Source: a virus. From it: a DNA stretch of 64,000 bases. The stretch covers positions 1-64,000 of IMG/VR virus record IMGVR_UViG_3300026078_000023, one strand, 5' to 3'. This document shows positions 22,135 to 30,549 of the stretch, in pieces. Position 1 is the stretch's first letter; each line of letters starts with the position of its first letter. The notes beneath the pieces were generated by a model that was not told the DNA's origin, did no database searches, and saw only the letters and a program-made list of their open reading frames with translations. Made by a program: the position numbers and the translations under genes.

Positions 22135-23672
22135 TTGACGCGCCTGATGTTCTTCTTCATGCCGGGGACGGCGAGGTACCCGTCGCCCTCCCTGGTGAGG
22201 AACCCCATGGCGGCGAGGTTACCGCACTCGGTGTAGACGTTCGGCTTCGACGTCTTGAACGCCACCCGCTGGAGCTCCACGAACGCGGCGTACGCCTTCT
22301 TGTGGGTGTCGAAGAACCCGTCCGCGATCAGCATGGCCAGGCGACCGCGCAGCGTGTCGCCGTCGACGTCGACGGCGACCTCGTGGACGGTCACGTCGAT
22401 CCGCGGCTCCCTCGCGAGGACCTTCATCAGCGTCGCCCTGTCGTCCACCAGGAGCCGCCTCTTGATCTCCTGGTACAGCGCCTCGACGTCAGTCGGTGCA
22501 GCCGACCCTGAGGTGACAGGGGCCGGCTCGCGCGGGACGGTGTTCTCCGCCGCGGCGCGGGCCACGCGCAGGAGCTGGTCCAGCTTGCCGTCGATCAGGT
22601 CCAGTCTCTCTTTGCTCACGTCGTCCTCCTCTTGGTTCAGCTCCTGCTCCACCGCCTCGGTTACCGGCGCCATGACTTCCAGCGCCCGGGCGAGCATGGC
22701 GCCCTCCGGGGACGCCTGACCGCACGCCACCGCCTGCGCGTCCTCCTCGCTCATCCACGCCGGCTGGACGTACACCTTGACCACGTGGCGGTCCCAGCAG
22801 GCCCAGAACTCGCCGCGCTGGAGCGACGCCACTTCGTCGGCGCGCGGCTTCTTGATGCCCGCCGGGATGTGCGCCAGCGCGCGCTTGACCTCGTTCACCT
22901 CGCGCTGCACGCCGAGCAGCCACACGCGCGCCTGGCGGACGGCGTCCTTGGCGACGCCGGCGAGGTCCTGACTGTCCAGCCAGGCGAAGTTCCCGACCGC
23001 GGCGCCCTTGCGCACCAGGGCCTGGACGGCGAGCTTCACGGGCGACCCGCGGCTCTCCGGCACGAATTCCCACGCCTCCGGGACCACGACGATGACGCCG
23101 CTCTCGCGGTCGTTGACCCAGTCGATCGTCGACTGGATCACCAGCATCTGGAGCTCGAGCGGGAGCGCGGTCAGGTCCATGGCGTGCGTGCCTGTGCGGC
23201 GCAGGTCGACGCTGGTCGCGAAATCCGCCGCCTCGATCGCCGGGACGACGCGGAGGAGATACTCGCCGAGCATCATGTAGATGTCGGCGTCCATCCCACG
23301 CGTCGCCTTCGCCTGCATCTTGCGCACGTTCGCGAGCACGTCCGCCAGCGATTTCGCCCCCTTCACCGCGCGCATCACCCACGCGCGCTCGAAGCGCATC
23401 TTCTGGCGCATCGTCGACTCGAGCACCGACTCGACGAACTCCCAGTCGGCGCGCTCGCGGAAGAACGGGCGGATGCGGCGCGCGTTCTTGAACGCGCCCT
23501 CGCCGCGCTTCGTGATGAACGTCAGCGCGCGGGCGCCGCTGCGGTGCAGGAGCGCCTCCATGGTGGTCGTCTTGCCGGCGCGCTGCGACTGCCCGGCGAC
23601 CACCATGTGGCCGATCGGGATCTCCACCCGCAGGCCGCGCGGGACCTCGAACCCGAGTAGGACGTCGCTCAC
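22131..23672 (-). CDS. HerA/FtsK-like ATPase
   Basis: 513 aa. Walker A GQSQRAGKTT (27-36), then FITKRGEGAF, a helical insertion, Walker B SGVIVVVPEAWEFVP (191-205) and DSQDLAGVAKDAVRQARVWLLG (sensor-like, near 240). This is the layout of HerA/DUF87 and conjugation-type DNA pumps rather than of TerL. The C-terminal 130 residues (LYQEIKRRLL to GDGYLAVPGM) look like a winged-helix DNA-binding module. It lies between the probable small terminase and the TerL motor, so a DNA translocation role is plausible. GTG start in a GTGA overlap. Confidence 0.7.
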   Translation of the reverse strand: MSDVLLGFEVPRGLRVEIPIGHMVVAGQSQRAGKTTTMEALLHRSGARALTFITKRGEGAFKNARRIRPFFRERADWEFVESVLESTMRQKMRFERAWVMRAVKGAKSLADVLANVRKMQAKATRGMDADIYMMLGEYLLRVVPAIEAADFATSVDLRRTGTHAMDLTALPLELQMLVIQSTIDWVNDRESGVIVVVPEAWEFVPESRGSPVKLAVQALVRKGAAVGNFAWLDSQDLAGVAKDAVRQARVWLLGVQREVNEVKRALAHIPAGIKKPRADEVASLQRGEFWACWDRHVVKVYVQPAWMSEEDAQAVACGQASPEGAMLARALEVMAPVTEAVEQELNQEEDDVSKERLDLIDGKLDQLLRVARAAAENTVPREPAPVTSGSAAPTDVEALYQEIKRRLLVDDRATLMKVLAREPRIDVTVHEVAVDVDGDTLRGRLAMLIADGFFDTHKKAYAAFVELQRVAFKTSKPNVYTECGNLAAMGFLTREGDGYLAVPGMKKNIRRVK

Positions 23673-23878
23673 TCCGGCACCGGGCCGATCCCCGGGTCGC
23701 CGGCCAGCGGCGCCAGGTCCAGGCCCTGGGAGGCGAGGTTCCCGATCTGCGCCAGGTCGTCCGCCATCGGCTGGTCCGTCACCTCGGTCGCGATGCGCTC
23801 GATCTTCCGGAGCGCCGCGCGCAGGTGCACCGACTCCGGGCACGAGCACTTTTCGATCTTCGGCTTCTTCTTCCCCAT
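23669..23878 (-). CDS. hypothetical protein (69 aa)
   Basis: MGKKKPKIEKCSCPESVHLR followed by a helix and an acidic Pro/Gly tail. ATG abuts a perfect copy of the start-associated hairpin. Function unknown. Confidence 0.6.
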   Translation of the reverse strand: MGKKKPKIEKCSCPESVHLRAALRKIERIATEVTDQPMADDLAQIGNLASQGLDLAPLAGDPGIGPVPE

Positions 23879-23898
23879 GCCCGGTATGTTGACCGGGC
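23879..23898 (-). repeat. start-associated hairpin repeat, copy 7 (perfect stem)
   Basis: Coding-strand CCCGGTCAACATACCGGG, a perfect 6-bp inverted repeat around CAACAT, followed by C and ATG 23878. Compared with other copies the stem base changes from C to T and is paired with A, so the stem is kept although the sequence differs. Confidence 0.8.
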
Positions 23899-23899
23899 C

Positions 23900-24643
23900 T
23901 CAGAGCTCGCCGAGCATCTCCGGCGTCACGCCCGGCGGGAGGCGCCCACCGTTGGCCAGGATGAACGCGACCTGTTCATCGGAGACGCGCTGCCTCTTCC
24001 CCCCGGTGTCACCCGGCGGCTTGGCCATGAGCTGCCCGAGCTCGCCCTCGCCGATGCGCTGGAGCGCGCCGGACATCTGGTTGAGGGCCTGGGCCACGTC
24101 GAACACGGACGGCATCACCTGGACGTCGACCGTGATGGTCCTGGGGATCCGCCGGATCACCTTCCCCTTGGCGTCCATGACCTCCTCGTAGTGGACCTGG
24201 CGCTGGGGGCGGACCGTGGTGGCGACCGAGCGGTCGATGTTCGCGTTCAAGACGGTGAGGGCCCGCGCGAGGCCGGCGCGGACGCCGCCGGCGATGAGCA
24301 GGTAGTCGCGCCTCATCTCGAGCCAGGAGCGCGCCCGCTCGGCGCGCGCCGGGTCGGCCGTGTTCGCCTCGTGCTGGCGGGCCCGGTCGTGGAGCTGGGC
24401 GCGGTCCTTGAGGGGGGGCCAGTGGTGCTCTGGCCATCCGACCTCGATCGCCTTCTTGGCCGTCTTCCAGCTGATGGACACCCCGTACTGCTTCCTCAGC
24501 GCGGCGACCACGCCTCGGATCGTGCGGGCCCCGGCGAAGTAGGCGTTCGCCATCTGCTCGTAGCGCTCGTGGGTGGTGGGCGCCTGGATGGGCTTCTTCC
24601 CGCCGACCACGTGCAGGTCCGGGGGGTCCTTCTCGTCTGCCAT
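23900..24643 (-). CDS. probable terminase small subunit
   Basis: 247 aa. An N-terminal helix-turn-helix region (THERYEQMANAYFAGARTIRGVVAAL, YGVSISWKTAKKAIEVGW) is followed by a long helical middle and a C-terminal tail, the usual plan of small terminase or related DNA-recognition subunits. Order on the transcript: this gene, a small gene, the HerA-like ATPase, then membrane and lysozyme genes and the TerL motor. ATG 24643 without a strong Shine-Dalgarno, at the edge of a divergent region. Confidence 0.5.
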   Translation of the reverse strand: MADEKDPPDLHVVGGKKPIQAPTTHERYEQMANAYFAGARTIRGVVAALRKQYGVSISWKTAKKAIEVGWPEHHWPPLKDRAQLHDRARQHEANTADPARAERARSWLEMRRDYLLIAGGVRAGLARALTVLNANIDRSVATTVRPQRQVHYEEVMDAKGKVIRRIPRTITVDVQVMPSVFDVAQALNQMSGALQRIGEGELGQLMAKPPGDTGGKRQRVSDEQVAFILANGGRLPPGVTPEMLGEL

Positions 24644-24774
24644 CGTGGCGATCGAGTGTACACCGCGCGTTTCAGACCGGTGCCGAGCGTGCCGTCCGCG
24701 TAACCGATCGCGCGCGGAAGGCCTGAATTCATGGGGTCCGCGATGCGGCACCGACATTGCGTCCCAAAGTGGGC
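24644..24774. promoter_or_regulatory. divergent intergenic region
   Basis: 131 bases between the starts of the only plus-strand gene and of the small-terminase-like gene. It must carry initiation signals for both directions, or none for one. It contains GAATTC and a relatively AT-rich tGCGTCCCAAAGtG stretch before the plus-strand ATG. I see no clean -35/-10 pair. Confidence 0.3.
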
Positions 24775-24978
24775 ATGCCCCACCAGAAGACACGAACAGC
24801 CTTGTTTCGCCCGCGCCCGAGCGATCGGCCGCTCTACCCCGTCATGCTGGTCCGGGACTCGGACGACAAGCCGCCCTCCGAGGTGGTCCGGTACGGCGGG
24901 ATCCCGTTCGTCAAGACCGACGACGGCTGGGCCATGGTCGACTCTCCCGACCTGCGCGGCGTGGTCGAACTCGACTAG
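24775..24978 (+). CDS. only plus-strand gene, hypothetical (67 aa)
   Basis: Product starts MPHQKTRTALFRPRPSDRPL and ends DGWAMVDSPDLRGVVELD. Codon third positions are overwhelmingly G or C, as in neighbouring genes, and no minus-strand gene covers the region. Its TAG shares the CTAG with the TAG of the convergent minus-strand gene. ATG 24775 is chosen; TTG 24757 is an alternative. No motif; an antisense-oriented regulator or late-acquired gene is possible. Confidence 0.6.
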   Translation: MPHQKTRTALFRPRPSDRPLYPVMLVRDSDDKPPSEVVRYGGIPFVKTDDGWAMVDSPDLRGVVELD

Positions 24979-25619
24979 GCGAAGTCGGCGTCGTCCGGGA
25001 ACACGCACCGGAACGCTGGCGAAACCTGCCCGCGGTGCCACAGGTTCGTCGTGACCACCCGGCGCCCGTCGCGCCAGACGATTTCGAACCGACGTCCGCC
25101 GTGACCGAGCCCACTCCGTTCGGAGCCCGGAGCCGGCTCCGGTCCGACCTGGTACACGCACCCCTTCACCACGGCGAAGATCCCAGGAGACGCCGCGCGC
25201 TGCGCCACGACGCGGCGCCAGAAGTCGCACTCGTGGCACGACTGCTCGGAGCGCAGCCGGAGGCCATCCAGTTGGTGCCACCCGTCTCCCGTGAGGCACC
25301 CGCAGGTCCTGCACCGGTACCAGTCGCGCAGCGCCCCGAACAGGTGGTCCTCCACGAACTCCTCGGCGACCTCCCGGCTGGTGAGACCGCCGCCGGCGTT
25401 GCTGGTGCTCTGGCCCCCCGAGGTCTCGTTGCGGACCAGGACCCCCCAGAATTCCTCGCTGGCGAACAAGTCGTCCGTGGACCGGCGCCGGTAGATCCTG
25501 GCCACCACCTGGCCGAGACCGATCGTCCCGACGGACACGCACGCGCCGTCGTAGGTGAAGTTCCACCGGTCCCCCGGGGTGGGGTCGGACCACGAGAACC
25601 CGAGCGCTGTCTCTTCCAT
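24975..25619 (-). CDS. hypothetical zinc-binding protein (214 aa)
   Basis: Unknown. The centre has RTCGCLTGDGWHQL and SCHECDFWRR, two CxxC-type pairs forming a plausible zinc site. The N-terminal half is beta-rich with RNETSGGQSTSNAGGGL as a flexible stretch. ATG 25619 overlaps the DUF4326 gene stop (TGATG). The stop meets the plus-strand gene tail to tail. Confidence 0.55.
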   Translation of the reverse strand: MEETALGFSWSDPTPGDRWNFTYDGACVSVGTIGLGQVVARIYRRRSTDDLFASEEFWGVLVRNETSGGQSTSNAGGGLTSREVAEEFVEDHLFGALRDWYRCRTCGCLTGDGWHQLDGLRLRSEQSCHECDFWRRVVAQRAASPGIFAVVKGCVYQVGPEPAPGSERSGLGHGGRRFEIVWRDGRRVVTTNLWHRGQVSPAFRCVFPDDADFA

Positions 25620-26215
25620 CACGTCCCCTCTCCTTCGTGGTCGATGCACCACCGGCAGTCGCACGGGACACCCCGGGGCCGGCGCGGCGGGTTGCTGTCG
25701 GAGTGCGGCCAGGAGAGTTGCCACCGCTCGGCGGCCTCGGCCGCCCGCACGCCGCGCGCCACGCAGCAGCAGGCGCCGCCGGACGGGCCCGGGCGGATCG
25801 GGCAGACCTTCGCCCCGCAACCCGAGACCGCCCCCCCCAGCGCAGCCAGGGCCGCCAGGAGCGCTATCGGGTGGGCCGGCTCGGCGGCGTTCGCCACGGC
25901 GAGCAGGGTGGCGGCGTGGCACCGGTCCGGCTGGCCTTCCGGGGGCAGGGGGCACCAGCAGGCCAGGTTGTAGCCGCGGAGGTGGACCACCGCGGCCCCG
26001 CGCCGCAGGTACGCCTGCGGGGTGTCCATCGTCAACCAGTGCCGGTGGGCGGACCACGCCTTGCGCAGGTCGCCCTGCCCCGCCGGCCGGAACGGGTTCC
26101 CCCACCTGGTGGTCCGGTCGACTTTGAGAGCCGGCAGGCCGTTCGTCATGCGGCTCGTGCGCTGCATGTCGGCCCCGCGGGTGCGGCGCAGCTGGAGCCG
26201 GACCGGCCTAACCAC
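25619..26215 (-). CDS. DUF4326-domain protein
   Basis: The N-terminal 105 residues match DUF4326: VDRTTRWGNPFRP, YLRRGAAVVHLRGYNLACWCPL and DRCHAATLLAVAN. The domain is widespread in phages and bacteria, function unknown. An extra Cys-rich C-terminal half (ACCCVARG, VPCDCRWCIDH) is unusual. GTG at 26215 overlaps the Rad50-like stop. Confidence 0.75.
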   Translation of the reverse strand: MVRPVRLQLRRTRGADMQRTSRMTNGLPALKVDRTTRWGNPFRPAGQGDLRKAWSAHRHWLTMDTPQAYLRRGAAVVHLRGYNLACWCPLPPEGQPDRCHAATLLAVANAAEPAHPIALLAALAALGGAVSGCGAKVCPIRPGPSGGACCCVARGVRAAEAAERWQLSWPHSDSNPPRRPRGVPCDCRWCIDHEGEGT

Positions 26216-27866
26216 CGGCCGCCACCGAGGACGCGCCGCCCTGCTTCGAGACGCGCCAGGTGAGGGCGGCCGGGAGGATCGCCCGCAGCCGCTCGTTGTG
26301 GGTGGTGACGATGACCTGGCGGTCCTTGGCCATGTCCTGGAGCAGCTCGGCGACGCGCTCCACCCCCTCGTCGTCCAGCGGGTCGAACACCTCGTCGAAC
26401 ACCAGGACGCCGCGGGCGCCGGCGACCCGGGCCAGGCCGAGCAAGATCGCCACGTCGATCCGGGCGCGCTCGCCGTCGGACGCCCCCAGGTACCGGCCGG
26501 CCCCGGCCCCCTCGACCTCGACCGACACCTCGTCGGACTCCTCCCCCGACGCGTTGGTCTTGGTGCCGGTGATCCGGACGCGGATGCCTAGCCCGAGCTT
26601 GGCCAGGACCTGGGCGACCTCCGCGTTGATGGCGCCCATGGCGCGAGAGAACACGCGCAGGCGGGCCCCCCGCGGCCCCAGGGCCTCGCACGCCGCCTCG
26701 ACGACCCGCAGGTCCCGGTTCGCCTTGGCGAGCTCCAGCTGCGTCCTGTCGACGCGCTTCGTGTCGACCTCCACCATGCGCCGGGCCCGCTCCTCCTGCT
26801 CGGCCACGCCCTCGGCCCGGGCGATCTCCTTCTCGATCCCGGAGCGCTCGGACCTGTAGTCGCTGCCCGGGGCCGACCGCTCCTCCTTGAGGACGCGGAG
26901 CACGTCCTCCTGCTCCAGGAGCTCCTCCTTCGCGGACTCCATGATCTCCTCGTCGCGCCGGGCCGCGAACATCACCTTCTCGGCGCGCTCGGCCTGGGCG
27001 ACGTTGGCGGCCTCCACCACCTGCGGCGTCAGCGGGCGCTCGCACGTCGGGCACGGCCCGCCGGCGACGAGTGACCTGCGTCCGTCCCGGGCCTGCTGGC
27101 GGGAGGCCTCCGCCTTGGCCTTGGCCGCCACCCACGACTCGCGGGCCGACCTGACGACGGCCTCCATGCGCTCGATCTTGGCGGCGAGCGCCGCCGCGCT
27201 GTCGGTGGCGGCCTTCTCCCGGACCCCGATCCGCTCCAGCTCCCGCCGGAGCGCGGCGACGTCCACCTGGGGCGCGGCGTTGGCGGCGGCCTGCTGGGAC
27301 CTCTCGAGCGCGGCGCGTGCCTCGCGCACCTGGCCCTCGGCGACCAGCGCCGCCGACCTGCGCAGCGCCAGCGCGCCGCGGGCGAACTTCTCCGACCGCG
27401 TGAACCGCTCCAGGCCGAGCACCGACTCGAGGAGCTTGCCGCGGTCCCGGTTGGCGGCGTTCGAGAACCTGGACAGCAGGGCGCGCGAGAACACGCGGGT
27501 GGACGAGAACAGGCGCCAGTCGCCGACCAGGGCGTCGATCTTGGCCTGGGTCTCGGTGTGCGTCTGGCCGTTGGTGGCGACCCCGTCGACGGCCAGGGCC
27601 AACCCCGCGAGCCGGTTGCCGGACCGGCTGCGCCGGACGGAGACCGATCGCCCGCCGTTCAGCACCGTCATGGATGCGTCCCCGTCCGGCACCGGGTCGG
27701 CGCCGCGCGCGGTCTTCCCCCACAGGACCCAGCACACCACCTCGACCGCCAGCGCCGTCTTCCCCGACCCGTTGGGGCCGACCAGCATCGTCAGGCCCTC
27801 GTCGAAGTCGACCTTCGCGCCCTTGAACGTGAAGAAGTCCGGCAGGTCTGCGCCGACGAAGATCAT
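26208..27866 (-). CDS. Rad50/SbcC/gp46-like recombination ATPase
   Basis: 552 aa ABC-type SMC ATPase: Walker A GPNGSGKT (30-37), two coiled-coil arms around a zinc hook CPTC (272-275), ABC signature ASDGERAR (462-469) and Walker B VLVFDEV (487-493), then VTTHNERL. Shorter arms than bacterial SbcC, as in T4 gp46. It pairs with the Mre11-like nuclease at 28227 to process DNA ends during recombination-dependent replication. ATG in an ATGA overlap. Confidence 0.88.
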   Translation of the reverse strand: MIFVGADLPDFFTFKGAKVDFDEGLTMLVGPNGSGKTALAVEVVCWVLWGKTARGADPVPDGDASMTVLNGGRSVSVRRSRSGNRLAGLALAVDGVATNGQTHTETQAKIDALVGDWRLFSSTRVFSRALLSRFSNAANRDRGKLLESVLGLERFTRSEKFARGALALRRSAALVAEGQVREARAALERSQQAAANAAPQVDVAALRRELERIGVREKAATDSAAALAAKIERMEAVVRSARESWVAAKAKAEASRQQARDGRRSLVAGGPCPTCERPLTPQVVEAANVAQAERAEKVMFAARRDEEIMESAKEELLEQEDVLRVLKEERSAPGSDYRSERSGIEKEIARAEGVAEQEERARRMVEVDTKRVDRTQLELAKANRDLRVVEAACEALGPRGARLRVFSRAMGAINAEVAQVLAKLGLGIRVRITGTKTNASGEESDEVSVEVEGAGAGRYLGASDGERARIDVAILLGLARVAGARGVLVFDEVFDPLDDEGVERVAELLQDMAKDRQVIVTTHNERLRAILPAALTWRVSKQGGASSVAAGG

Positions 27867-28225
27867 CGCCGCCCCCCCGGGTAGCAGGCGGCGCAATTGA
27901 ACCCGCGCCCGTGCGGGCACTGCGGAGGACTACCAGGGCCAGCAGCGCGAGCCCGCAGGCGCTTGGCCACCTCGGGGACGATGCGGCGGACCATGGCGTC
28001 GTCGTACGTCCCGTGTCGCGGGAACATATTCTTCGCGTAGTGCTCGGCGACGTGCGCCAGCGCCTCGTCGTCAAGCGCCGGGATGATCGCCTCCCAGTCG
28101 GCCGTCGACCCGCTCAAGGACTGGTACTCGGCGACGGTCACATTGCCGCGGGCGATCAGCGCCTGGAACTCCGGCTTGACCGGCGGCGGCGGGTTCTTCA
28201 TCAGCTTCCTGAAGTCGATCGACAT
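27863..28225 (-). CDS. hypothetical protein with C-terminal Cys cluster (120 aa)
   Basis: Lies between the two Rad50/Mre11 genes. N-terminus MSIDFRKLMKNPPPPVKPEF; helical centre; C-terminus CPHGRGFNCAACYPGGRR, a possible zinc knuckle. It may be an accessory of the nuclease pair. ATG at 28225, one base after the upstream stop. Confidence 0.6.
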   Translation of the reverse strand: MSIDFRKLMKNPPPPVKPEFQALIARGNVTVAEYQSLSGSTADWEAIIPALDDEALAHVAEHYAKNMFPRHGTYDDAMVRRIVPEVAKRLRARAAGPGSPPQCPHGRGFNCAACYPGGRR

Positions 28226-28226
28226 C

Positions 28227-29369
28227 TCAGGCCCCCTTCTTCCAACAGTCGGCGACGAAGGCGGCGACGGCGCCGCGCTCGACGTCCTCCGGCAGGTTCA
28301 TCTGCTCGACGTAGGCGGCGAGCTCCGCCGCCGGATCGCTGCCGGCCACCGCCGACGCGGCGCCGGCGGCGCCGGCAACCTCCGTGACCTCGGGTCCGAC
28401 GTGGTCGACACCGCCCAGCTTGGAGACCAGGCCGAGCGGGATCTCCACCTCGCGCGAGACGCGGACGAACGTCCGCTCGAGCAGCCGGTCGCTCATCGAC
28501 GACAGATCGGCGACCTGCCGCGGGGTCTCGATGTCCAGGAACCTCGGCCCCGGGACGGTGACGAACGAGACGCCGCCGTTCTGGTAGATCGCCATCAGGC
28601 CGCGGTCCACGGTGCCGGTCTCCGAGAACGAGACCGGGCACAGGGCCCCGACCTGGAAGACCCGCCGGACTCCGTTTTCGACGTCGGTCCACCGGTGGTG
28701 GTCGTGGTAGTTGCCGACGAACGCGGTCTCGATCCCGGCGTCCTCGATGAGCCCCAGGAGGAAGCCGGCCTCGATCGCGTCCTTGGCTCGCTTCTGCCAC
28801 GGGGTGGCCGACAGGAGGTCGTAGACGCCCACGTGCGTGATGAGCAAGCTCGGCTTGCCTTCGCCGTCGAACTCCTTCGGCTCCTTGTGACCGTAGGCGG
28901 ACAGGACTTCGCCGAGGTGCTGGGACATGGGGGCGCGGGATTGGAACGGGACCACCAAGACCGGGTAGCCGCCGATCCGCCACCACCCCTCGTGGTCCGG
29001 GACCTGGGCCACCTGCCACAGCGGCGCGCAGGTCGTGTTGCCACCGGACGCGTCGGCGTCGAGCAGGTCGTGGTTGCCGGGGACGGCCACCACCACCAGG
29101 CCGCGCTCTCGCGCATCGGCGAACACGTGCTGAACGGCGGCCACGACCGCCGGCTCCGGGCGCCGGTTGTCGAACAGGTCTCCGGCCACCACGAAGTGCT
29201 CGCACCCGCGGAGGTCGGCGATGGTGACGGCCTCCCGGAGCGCCTCGATCGTGAACCGGCCGCGCGCGTTGAGGCCGTCCTCCTCGCGCCCGCCGAACCT
29301 CGCGTGGTTGGCCACGTGGACGTCCGCCACCACGGCGAACCCTGACCGCTGCTTCTTCTTGGCCGCCAT
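28227..29369 (-). CDS. Mre11/SbcD/gp47-like nuclease
   Basis: 380 aa metallophosphoesterase with ADVHV (15-19), GDLFDNR (63-69), GNHD (98-101), LLITHVGVYD and FVGNYHDHH, the ordered metal-binding motifs of Mre11 family nucleases. Partner of the Rad50-like ATPase. ATG 29369 is chosen over GTG 29375 because AAGGAG is well placed before it. Upstream is the RecA-like gene. Confidence 0.88.
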   Translation of the reverse strand: MAAKKKQRSGFAVVADVHVANHARFGGREEDGLNARGRFTIEALREAVTIADLRGCEHFVVAGDLFDNRRPEPAVVAAVQHVFADARERGLVVVAVPGNHDLLDADASGGNTTCAPLWQVAQVPDHEGWWRIGGYPVLVVPFQSRAPMSQHLGEVLSAYGHKEPKEFDGEGKPSLLITHVGVYDLLSATPWQKRAKDAIEAGFLLGLIEDAGIETAFVGNYHDHHRWTDVENGVRRVFQVGALCPVSFSETGTVDRGLMAIYQNGGVSFVTVPGPRFLDIETPRQVADLSSMSDRLLERTFVRVSREVEIPLGLVSKLGGVDHVGPEVTEVAGAAGAASAVAGSDPAAELAAYVEQMNLPEDVERGAVAAFVADCWKKGA

Positions 29370-29371
29370 GG

Positions 29372-30400
29372 TCACTCCTTCTCCGGTTCTTCACCGAGGT
29401 CCACCTGGACGTCGGGGGCGTCCGGGTTCACCTCCCACCCGAGCGCTACCCGGGCCTCCTTGAGGGACCGGCACCCCTTGTCGACGCACCCGACCTCGCG
29501 GGCGAACCGCATGGTCGACCGCTGGTCGTCCCACCCGCGCTCGAAGTCGAGCAGGGCGTGCGCGCTGTTGTTGCCCGAGATGAGGTGGTTCTTGTTCGCG
29601 CGGAATTTGACCCACTTGCCGACGGTGGCCTTGCCGCTCTTGAAGGGGCCGCCGTGCGTGAGGCCGATCCGCAGGGACGCGTACTGCTTGATGGCGCGCC
29701 CGCCGGCCGTCTCCTCGGTGGGCCCGTACATGACCCCGATCTTCGACCGGAGCTGGTTGACCAGGATGACGATCGCCAGGCGCTCGGACACTAGCTTGTT
29801 CACCCGGCGCAGGCCGCGCGACCAGCTGGACGCCATCGCCCCGGGGATCTCCGAGTCGCGCAGGTCCTCGTCGAGGGCCTTCTTCGGGGTCGTGCTCGGG
29901 ACCGAGTCGAGGATGAACACCAGCTTGTTGCGCGCGCCGAACTTGGTCAGCGTCAGCGCCACCGAGGAGAGCCACTCCTCGACCGTGTTGCTGGGCAGCA
30001 GGAGGACGTCGTCCCGCTTCACCTGGAACACATCGACCCAGTTCGGTTGGACCTTCCGTTCGCTGTCTCCGAGCGACGCCGTGGCGCCGTCGCGCTGGGC
30101 GGCGGCGATCAGGCCGTTGACGAACGACGACTTACCGGCGTCCTCGAGCCCGGAGATCTCGACGACGCGCCCGTAGGGCAGGCCGCCGATCCCGAAGACG
30201 TGGCGGTCGAGCACCTCGATCCCGGTGGGCAGGACCTCCTTGACCGCCGAGTAGCCGCCCGTGCCGAGCGTGTCGGCGGCGTGCTCGTCCTTGAAGTGCG
30301 CCCGCACCGTGTCGCGCATCTTCTCGGTGAGGGTGCGGTTGTCCTGCTTCTTCTGGCGCGGCTTCGCCGGCGCCCGCTTCCGCTTCGTGTTCTTGGGCAT
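29372..30400 (-). CDS. RecA/UvsX-like recombinase
   Basis: 342 aa. Basic N-terminus, PTGIEVLDRHVFGIGGLPYGRVVEISG, Walker A GLEDAGKS (84-91), Walker B LVFILDSV (160-167) and an L2-like segment after VILVNQLRSKIGVMYGP. Catalyses strand exchange in phage recombination and repair. ATG 30400 has AGGA 8 bases upstream. The 149 bases upstream (30401-30549) hold no gene I can support. Confidence 0.88.
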   Translation of the reverse strand: MPKNTKRKRAPAKPRQKKQDNRTLTEKMRDTVRAHFKDEHAADTLGTGGYSAVKEVLPTGIEVLDRHVFGIGGLPYGRVVEISGLEDAGKSSFVNGLIAAAQRDGATASLGDSERKVQPNWVDVFQVKRDDVLLLPSNTVEEWLSSVALTLTKFGARNKLVFILDSVPSTTPKKALDEDLRDSEIPGAMASSWSRGLRRVNKLVSERLAIVILVNQLRSKIGVMYGPTEETAGGRAIKQYASLRIGLTHGGPFKSGKATVGKWVKFRANKNHLISGNNSAHALLDFERGWDDQRSTMRFAREVGCVDKGCRSLKEARVALGWEVNPDAPDVQVDLGEEPEKE

Positions 30401-30549
30401 CAGGAGTTTCCTAAAAATTTCCCGACCAGGCGCGCGCCACCCCCTGGGGCGAACCGCGGAGATCGCCCGGACCATGGCTTGGGAGGCAGGGATTGGGGCG
30501 ACCCCCGGGACGACCCGGCGGTGGCGCGCGCGCTGAGCGGAAAGCTAGG

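Noticed and set aside
22632-23660. 342-aa plus-strand frame antisense to the HerA-like ATPase
   Set aside because: His/Arg/Leu-biased antisense shadow; the minus strand has Walker motifs and a coupled start.
30401-30549. N-terminal extension of the RecA-like protein to ATG 30475
   Set aside because: The extra residues lack similarity to the family and the ATG at 30400 has an AGGA site at good spacing.
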